8,283 nucleotides of DNA from Parcubacteria group bacterium CG11_big_fil_rev_8_21_14_0_20_39_22 (GTDB taxonomy: Bacteria; Patescibacteriota; Minisyncoccia; Phycocordibacterales; GCA-002787175), in NCBI GenBank assembly GCA_002787175.1, contig PCWC01000085.1, forward strand, positions 1 through 8,283, read 5' to 3'. Position numbers and translations under genes: made by a program. Positions 5,428 to 8,283 of the stretch are shown here, one piece after another. The stretch's first letter is position 1, and the number at the start of each line of letters is the position of its first letter. The notes beneath the pieces were generated by a model. It was not told the DNA's origin, did no database searches, and saw nothing but the letters and a program-made list of their open reading frames with translations.

Positions 5428-5483
5428 TTCTATGATTTATGCTACATGCTTCATGTTTTTCCCTAACAACTAACAACTATTTT
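5428..5483 (+). repeat. Eight-unit heptamer array abutting the DUF1653 start codon
   Basis: Fifty-six bases divide exactly into eight 7-mers, among them TTCTATG, ATTTATG, CTACATG, CTTCATG, two identical CTAACAA and CTATTTT. The array begins two bases after the palindromic element and ends one base before the ATG at 5485. It is therefore the entire leader of that gene, with no Shine-Dalgarno. Confidence 0.7.
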
Positions 5484-5484
5484 T

Positions 5485-5700
5485 ATGATCAAGTTAGGAA
5501 AATACAGGCACTACAAAGGAAAAGAGTATAAGGTTATCGGTGTGGCAAAACATAGCGAAACACTCGAAGATTTTGTTATTTACGAGGCTTTATATGAAAA
5601 CGAAATGTCTCAAATGTGGGCGAGACCACTTGAGGTGTTTAATGAGGATGTAGAAATTGATGGTAAAAAGATAAAAAGGTTTAAGAGCATAGGAAAGTAA
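5485..5700 (+). CDS. DUF1653 family protein
   Basis: Small protein of 71 residues whose whole length fits the DUF1653 pattern: G-x-Y-R-H-Y-K-G-x-x-Y-x-V near residues 5-18, then G-V-A-K-H-S-E-T-L-E, V-I-Y-E-A-L-Y, the W-A-R-P-L-E-V-F motif (about 45-52) and a final K-R-F. The family is widespread in bacteria as a stand-alone cytosolic domain; its biochemical function is not known to me and the sequence does not reveal it. There is no signal peptide or membrane segment. The start is fixed by the conserved N-terminus. The leader is a heptamer array with no Shine-Dalgarno. The next gene has its own promoter, so co-transcription with it is not required. Confidence 0.9.
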   Translation: MIKLGKYRHYKGKEYKVIGVAKHSETLEDFVIYEALYENEMSQMWARPLEVFNEDVEIDGKKIKRFKSIGK

Positions 5701-5716
5701 CACCCTCATTCTCGGT

Positions 5717-5745
5717 TTGCACATAGTAGTATACACACATATAAT
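5717..5745 (+). promoter_or_regulatory. Promoter for the AI-2E family gene
   Basis: -35-like TTGCAC (5717-5722), a 17-base spacer, and consensus -10 TATAAT (5740-5745). Transcription should start near 5752, so an upstream in-frame TTG at 5717 cannot be the gene's start. The leader of about 22 bases contains AAGGA at 5762-5766, seven bases before the ATG at 5774, the only good Shine-Dalgarno in the window. Confidence 0.75.
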
Positions 5746-5773
5746 ATGTATATTAACATTTAAGGATATTACT

Positions 5774-6808
5774 ATGAATTCAAGTTATAAAGTACAGGCC
5801 TGGTTTTTTGCTATAGCACTTTTCTGTGTTGCGACACTTTCGTTTTTTGTGCTTTTTCCTTATCTTTCTTCGCTTTTCCTCTCTTTGGTCTTTGCGGTTG
5901 TTTTCGCCCCTCTTTATGGGAAAATCTTAACGAATTTTGGAGGTAGGAAAAATTTAGCATCTCTCGCCACTGTTTTTATAATCATAATAATCATACTTCT
6001 ACCTCTGTCTTTCTTGGGCTATCTGTTATTTCAGGATGCTCAAGATTTCTATATTCAAGCCACAGAAAACGGTAAGATATCATCCCACGTCATTATTGGG
6101 GGCATTGCAAAAATAGAAACTGAAATCACAAGAATATTTCCATCGGTATCTTTGGATTTAGGTTCTTATGCTCGGGAAGCGTCTGGGTATGTAGTTCGAA
6201 ACTTGGGACAGATTTTTGCCGGAATATTTTCAGTGGCGTTCCAGCTTGTTCTTATGATTTTAGGACTATTTTTCTTCCTTCGTGACGGAAAGCAGTTTAA
6301 GGAAAAGTTTGTTGCACTGAGTCCTCTTTCGGATAAATATGACGATACTATAATACATAAATTAAAACTGTCTGTTACTTCGGTTGTGAGAGGTGCTTTG
6401 CTTATAGCTTTAATCCAAGGAATCTTGTCAGGTATAGGATTTGCAATATTCGGAGTGCCAAATTCCGTTTTGTGGGGAACGCTTGCTGGTATCGCAGCAC
6501 TTGTGCCGGCAATCGGTACGGCGCTTGTGAGTATCCCAGCAATAGTATTTTTAGGTTTTACTTCAGGATGGGGCTATGCTTTAGGTCTTATTATATGGTC
6601 GATTATCGCTGTTGGTATGGTCGATAATCTTTTCGGTCCTTACCTTATGCGTCATGGTATTGAGTTGCACCCATTTCTTATCTTGCTGTCGGTCTTGGGT
6701 GGTATTGCATTTTTCGGACCTATAGGAATACTTGCCGGACCTATAACAATATCTCTTCTCTTCGCACTTTTCGATATATATCCTTTGGTTGCAAAAGGGG
6801 AGGAATAG
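5774..6808 (+). CDS. AI-2E family transporter (PerM/TqsA-like membrane protein)
   Basis: Integral membrane protein of 344 residues with about eight hydrophobic segments: a pair near 9-46, one near 61-85, a soluble stretch (about 88-140), one near 146-169, and a C-terminal cluster from about 203 to 335. Family signatures are clear in that half: G-V-P-N-S-x-L-W-G (227-235), V-P-x-I-G (244-248), D-N-x-x-G-P (284-289), L-H-P (298-300), G-G-x-x-F-x-G-P (309-316) and a final A-G-P. The family is named for the E. coli autoinducer-2 exporter TqsA, but members also act in ion antiport, so the substrate is unknown. The ATG at 5774 is chosen for its Shine-Dalgarno AAGGA and because the frame upstream overlaps the promoter. 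The stop codon lies inside a heptamer array that fills the gap to the next frame. Confidence 0.93.
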   Translation: MNSSYKVQAWFFAIALFCVATLSFFVLFPYLSSLFLSLVFAVVFAPLYGKILTNFGGRKNLASLATVFIIIIIILLPLSFLGYLLFQDAQDFYIQATENGKISSHVIIGGIAKIETEITRIFPSVSLDLGSYAREASGYVVRNLGQIFAGIFSVAFQLVLMILGLFFFLRDGKQFKEKFVALSPLSDKYDDTIIHKLKLSVTSVVRGALLIALIQGILSGIGFAIFGVPNSVLWGTLAGIAALVPAIGTALVSIPAIVFLGFTSGWGYALGLIIWSIIAVGMVDNLFGPYLMRHGIELHPFLILLSVLGGIAFFGPIGILAGPITISLLFALFDIYPLVAKGEE

Positions 6809-6878
6809 GGAATAGGCACAAAGAATAATTTCCAATTTTTAAAATTTTTAATTTTTAAATAAATCCTAATTTTTAAAA
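6802..6878 (+). repeat. Heptamer array tiling a whole intergenic gap
   Basis: Seventy-seven bases divide into eleven 7-mers: two identical GGAATAG (the first contains the AI-2E stop codon TAG), then GCACAAA, GAATAAT and A+T-rich units including two ATTTTTA and a final TTTAAAA. The last base of the last unit is the A of the ATG at 6878. Thus the phasing runs from stop codon to start codon. Confidence 0.65.
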
Positions 6879-7039
6879 TGGAATACAACCTTGAAGAAAG
6901 AACAGCTAAATTTGGAGAAGACGCTATTACTTTCGTATCAAGTTTGCCAAAAAATGAAACAAACCGCACCCTTGTACCCCAATTGGTTCGGTCTGCCACA
7001 AGTGTCGGAGCAAAAATAGCAAGCAGTTGTTCCGTTTAA
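6878..7039 (+). pseudogene. Truncated four-helix-bundle protein (23S rRNA intervening-sequence family)
   Basis: A 53-residue frame starting M-E-Y-N-L-E-E-R-T-A-K-F-G-E-D-A and containing Q-L-V-R-S-A-T-S-V-G-A, the hallmark of the small four-helix-bundle family (often annotated S23 or four helix bundle protein), abundant in Parcubacteria. Full members are usually about 115-125 residues and continue after the G-A-N motif with helices carrying K-x-D-F-x-H-K-I and E-x-K-E-T-x-x-W-L. Here the similarity ends at residue 46-48 and the stop TAA (7037-7039) is supplied by the A+T-rich heptamer array starting at 7035. The C-terminal half is absent rather than frameshifted. No Shine-Dalgarno is visible. 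It is probably a gene remnant, though a short peptide could still be made. Confidence 0.75.
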
Positions 7040-7097
7040 AAATTAAAAATTTGGGAATTATTTATAAAAATTCAAAAATTACAAAAATTAAAAATTA
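7035..7097 (+). repeat. Heptamer-phased A+T-rich array after the truncated gene
   Basis: Nine 7-base units beginning TTTAAAA, ATTAAAA and ending with two identical AAAATTA, with a few slips in phase between. Its first 17 bases are identical to 2445-2461 upstream of secA. It supplies the stop codon of the truncated gene and forms most of the leader of the FMN reductase gene. It is translatable in the frame of that gene, giving a spurious K/I/N-rich extension. Confidence 0.65.
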
Positions 7098-7107
7098 TAC
7101 TCCCTCT

Positions 7108-7650
7108 ATGTCTACACCATTCATCCCTCTCATATTAGCCACCGCTCGCATAGAAAGGCAGTCAATAAAACCTGCCGAGTTTGTCTTTGCTGAGATGAAA
7201 GATCGAAAAGATTTGGAGACCGAGTTTATAGATGTAGGTGATTTTTTATTTGGGAAAACAGTACCTTCGTGGGAGGAAAACGAGCTTGCGAATAAATGGC
7301 GTAATATTGCAAAGAAGGCAGACGGATTTATTATAGTGTCTCCAGAATATAATCACAGTTTCCCAGGAGAGCTTAAAATATTACTCGACAGTGCTTACGA
7401 GGAGTACAAAGGTAAACCGATTGCTATCTGTAGTGTCTCAAAAGGAGGTTTTGGTGGGGTTAGAATGATAGAGCAGTTGTGGAATGTCTGTATAGAGCTC
7501 GGTGCCATACCGGTATCTGAAACGGTGCAATTTTCTCGAGTGGAGAATCTTTTTGAAGATAGTGAAATTGCGGATAATGATAAAAAAAAGAAAAAGAAAG
7601 AGGAGGTCAAAGAAATGCTCGACATTTTAACAAAAATGCTTATGCGATGA
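7108..7650 (+). CDS. NADPH-dependent FMN reductase / flavodoxin-like oxidoreductase
   Basis: Cytosolic protein of 180 residues with a flavodoxin-like fold, related to NAD(P)H-dependent FMN/quinone reductases (PF03358). Motifs: the phosphate-binding loop region A-T-A-R-I-E-R-Q-S (11-19), the hallmark S-P-E-Y-N-H-S-F-P-G-E-L-K-x-x-L-D (78-94), and a later flavin-side loop S-V-S-K-G-G-F-G-G-V-R (109-119). It likely binds FMN and passes electrons from NAD(P)H to small acceptors; the substrate cannot be read from sequence. The tail is lysine-rich (about 157-166) and includes a run of eight A in the DNA, a possible slippage site. The frame is open upstream to 7027, but those codons are the A+T-rich heptamer array, so I place the start at ATG 7108, where family similarity begins. 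No Shine-Dalgarno. Confidence 0.9.
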   Translation: MSTPFIPLILATARIERQSIKPAEFVFAEMKDRKDLETEFIDVGDFLFGKTVPSWEENELANKWRNIAKKADGFIIVSPEYNHSFPGELKILLDSAYEEYKGKPIAICSVSKGGFGGVRMIEQLWNVCIELGAIPVSETVQFSRVENLFEDSEIADNDKKKKKKEEVKEMLDILTKMLMR

Positions 7651-7659
7651 GGTTGAACG

Positions 7660-7668
7660 TGGTATAAT
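7660..7668 (+). promoter_or_regulatory. Extended -10 promoter of the PF04020 gene
   Basis: TGGTATAAT at 7660-7668 is a perfect extended -10 element (TGnTATAAT), in the 28-base gap after the FMN reductase stop. No -35 is evident, as is usual for extended -10 promoters. The predicted start of transcription (about 7674-7676) is only 3-5 bases before the ATG at 7679, so the mRNA would be essentially leaderless. Confidence 0.7.
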
Positions 7669-7678
7669 ATTTTTAAAT

Positions 7679-8038
7679 ATGGGAATAATTACAAAATGGT
7701 TACTTGGGACACTTCTTCTTCTGCTTGCGGACAGGCTTATCCCCGGAGTAGTGGTTGAAGGTATTTACTCGGCAATGATCGCATCTATTTTCTTAGGTCT
7801 CGTAAATACCGTGATTAGACCAGTTATAATAATACTGACATTGCCAATTACTGTACTGACTCTCGGTCTCTTCACTCTTGTTATAAACGCTCTACTTTTC
7901 TGGTTTATAGCTTCTTTTGTTCAAGGTTTTACTGTCGAAGGTTTTTGGGCGGCGTTTATCGGATCTCTTTTTGTGTCACTCGGACACATATTGGTTGATG
8001 TTATTTACAAAAAAAGCACTGAAAAAAAGGAAGAATAG
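7679..8038 (+). CDS. Four-TM membrane protein, PF04020 phage-holin/YvlD family
   Basis: Small integral membrane protein of 119 residues with four hydrophobic segments (about 4-22, 29-47, 49-77 and 88-110) and a charged tail KKSTEKKEE. The diagnostic run is G-L-V-N-T-V-I-R-P-V-I (40-50), L-T-L-P-I-T-V-L-T-L-G-L-F (53-65), L-V-I-N-A-L-x-F-W (67-75) and G-F-x-V-x-G-F-W (83-90), typical of the family annotated as mycobacterial 4-TMS phage holin superfamily IV, including Bacillus YvlD. Despite the name most members are chromosomal and not linked to phage. Their role is uncertain; YvlD-type proteins are tied to envelope stress. No lysin or phage gene is nearby. The first codon follows an extended -10 promoter almost directly. 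Confidence 0.92.
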   Translation: MGIITKWLLGTLLLLLADRLIPGVVVEGIYSAMIASIFLGLVNTVIRPVIIILTLPITVLTLGLFTLVINALLFWFIASFVQGFTVEGFWAAFIGSLFVSLGHILVDVIYKKSTEKKEE

Positions 8039-8085
8039 AATACGTTTTGGTTTCTTGCGGTCAAACAGGTGTATAGATTTATGGG

Positions 8086-8155
8086 TTTAAAAACTTTTAA
8101 AGTGACAGTGGTCTGACCACTGTCACTACCTCAACTGCTGTGAAGTACTTTGAGG
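8086..8155. repeat. Cluster of inverted repeats after the last complete gene
   Basis: Three dyads in a row: TTTAAAA/TTTTAAA (8086-8092 with 8095-8101); a 27-bp perfect palindrome AGTGACAGTGGTC, T, GACCACTGTCACT (8101-8127) with the GTCTGAC core at its centre (8111-8117); and CCTCAA/TTGAGG (8129-8134 with 8150-8155). The central palindrome could serve as a terminator for 7679-8038, but has no T-run. Its core links it to the palindromes between the pilin genes. Confidence 0.65.
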
Positions 8156-8230
8156 AAGCGTGACTTTAGACACTTTGGGTTACGAAACTCCTCTCTACTG
8201 CCAAATCCCGGGGGACTGTAAAATAAAGTG

Positions 8231-8269
8231 TGTCTGATAACATAGAGTAATCTATCAATTAATCAGACA
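8231..8269 (+). promoter_or_regulatory. Hairpin directly before a possible start codon
   Basis: TGTCTGAT (8231-8238) pairs with ATCAGACA (8262-8269). The ATG at 8273 follows three bases later. This is probably a leader hairpin of the next gene; its function is unknown. Confidence 0.35.
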
Positions 8270-8272
8270 AAA

Positions 8273-8283
8273 ATGAAAAAGAA
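8273..8283 (+). CDS. Possible first codons of a gene cut by the window edge
   Basis: ATG AAA AAG AA begins at 8273 after a hairpin and an A-rich spacer. M-K-K is a common start for secreted proteins and prepilins. Only three codons are visible, so this rests on position alone and no function can be proposed. Confidence 0.25.

Noticed and set aside
5717..5773. Longer N-terminus of the AI-2E family protein from TTG at 5717
   Set aside because: These bases contain the promoter -10 TATAAT and the Shine-Dalgarno AAGGA for the ATG at 5774.
7027..7107. 27-residue N-terminal extension of the FMN reductase
   Set aside because: It is encoded by the A+T-rich heptamer array and overlaps the end of the truncated gene; family similarity begins just after ATG 7108.
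7679..8038. Prophage or lysis cassette suggested by the holin name
   Set aside because: PF04020 proteins are mostly chromosomal, and no endolysin, capsid or integrase lies nearby.
1..8283. Recoded UGA (Gracilibacteria/Absconditabacteria code)
   Set aside because: All seven full-length genes are intact with no internal TGA, and the FMN reductase gene ends with TGA at the expected family length.
1..8283. tRNA or rRNA genes
   Set aside because: I found no T-loop GTTCGANNC with a matching acceptor stem and no rRNA signature by eye on either strand; short or unusual RNAs could be missed.

Overview
The window looks like a piece of a Candidate Phyla Radiation genome, most likely Parcubacteria/Paceibacteria. 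The evidence is: two type IV pilin-like genes with the GFTLIELLVVIAIIGMLSSV start and the ARDARRVAD block; a tiny Lys/Arg-rich histone-H1-like protein; a truncated four-helix-bundle (23S rRNA intervening-sequence family) protein beginning MEYNLEERTAKFGED; and a SecA with lineage-type insertions. TGA ends one gene and is not read through, so the code is the ordinary bacterial one. Most genes lack a visible Shine-Dalgarno sequence. This placement is inference from protein flavour, not from a database search.

Layout, left to right: pilin-like gene 1 (90-686), two strong palindromes, pilin-like gene 2 (918-1439), and a bidirectional terminator shared with the convergent histone-like gene (1585-1734, minus strand). 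Then comes a long gene-free A+T-rich stretch (1735-2598), secA (2599-5220) followed by a decayed duplicate of its own 3' end, a DUF1653 gene (5485-5700), an AI-2E-family membrane protein (5774-6808), a truncated four-helix-bundle gene (6878-7039), an NADPH-dependent FMN reductase-like gene (7108-7650), and a four-helix membrane protein of the PF04020 phage-holin/YvlD type (7679-8038). The right edge holds palindromes and perhaps the first codons of another gene. Functionally this is cell-envelope material (secretion motor, pilins, small membrane proteins) mixed with housekeeping genes. Most genes seem to have their own signals rather than forming one operon.

The most unusual content is repeat architecture. 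(1) Degenerate arrays with a 7-nucleotide period fill several gene gaps, in one case tiling exactly from a stop codon to the next start. The same type of array occurs in frame inside secA, where it encodes a heptapeptide-like insert. (2) A 78-bp, almost perfectly palindromic element occurs twice in inverted orientation, flanking secA. (3) Other perfect palindromes lie between genes and also inside the coding parts of secA and pilin 1; three of them share the core GTCTGAC. (4) The two pilin genes share a 107-bp 5' cassette with only three differences, all synonymous. Together these suggest a genome shaped by short-repeat expansion and small palindromic elements.
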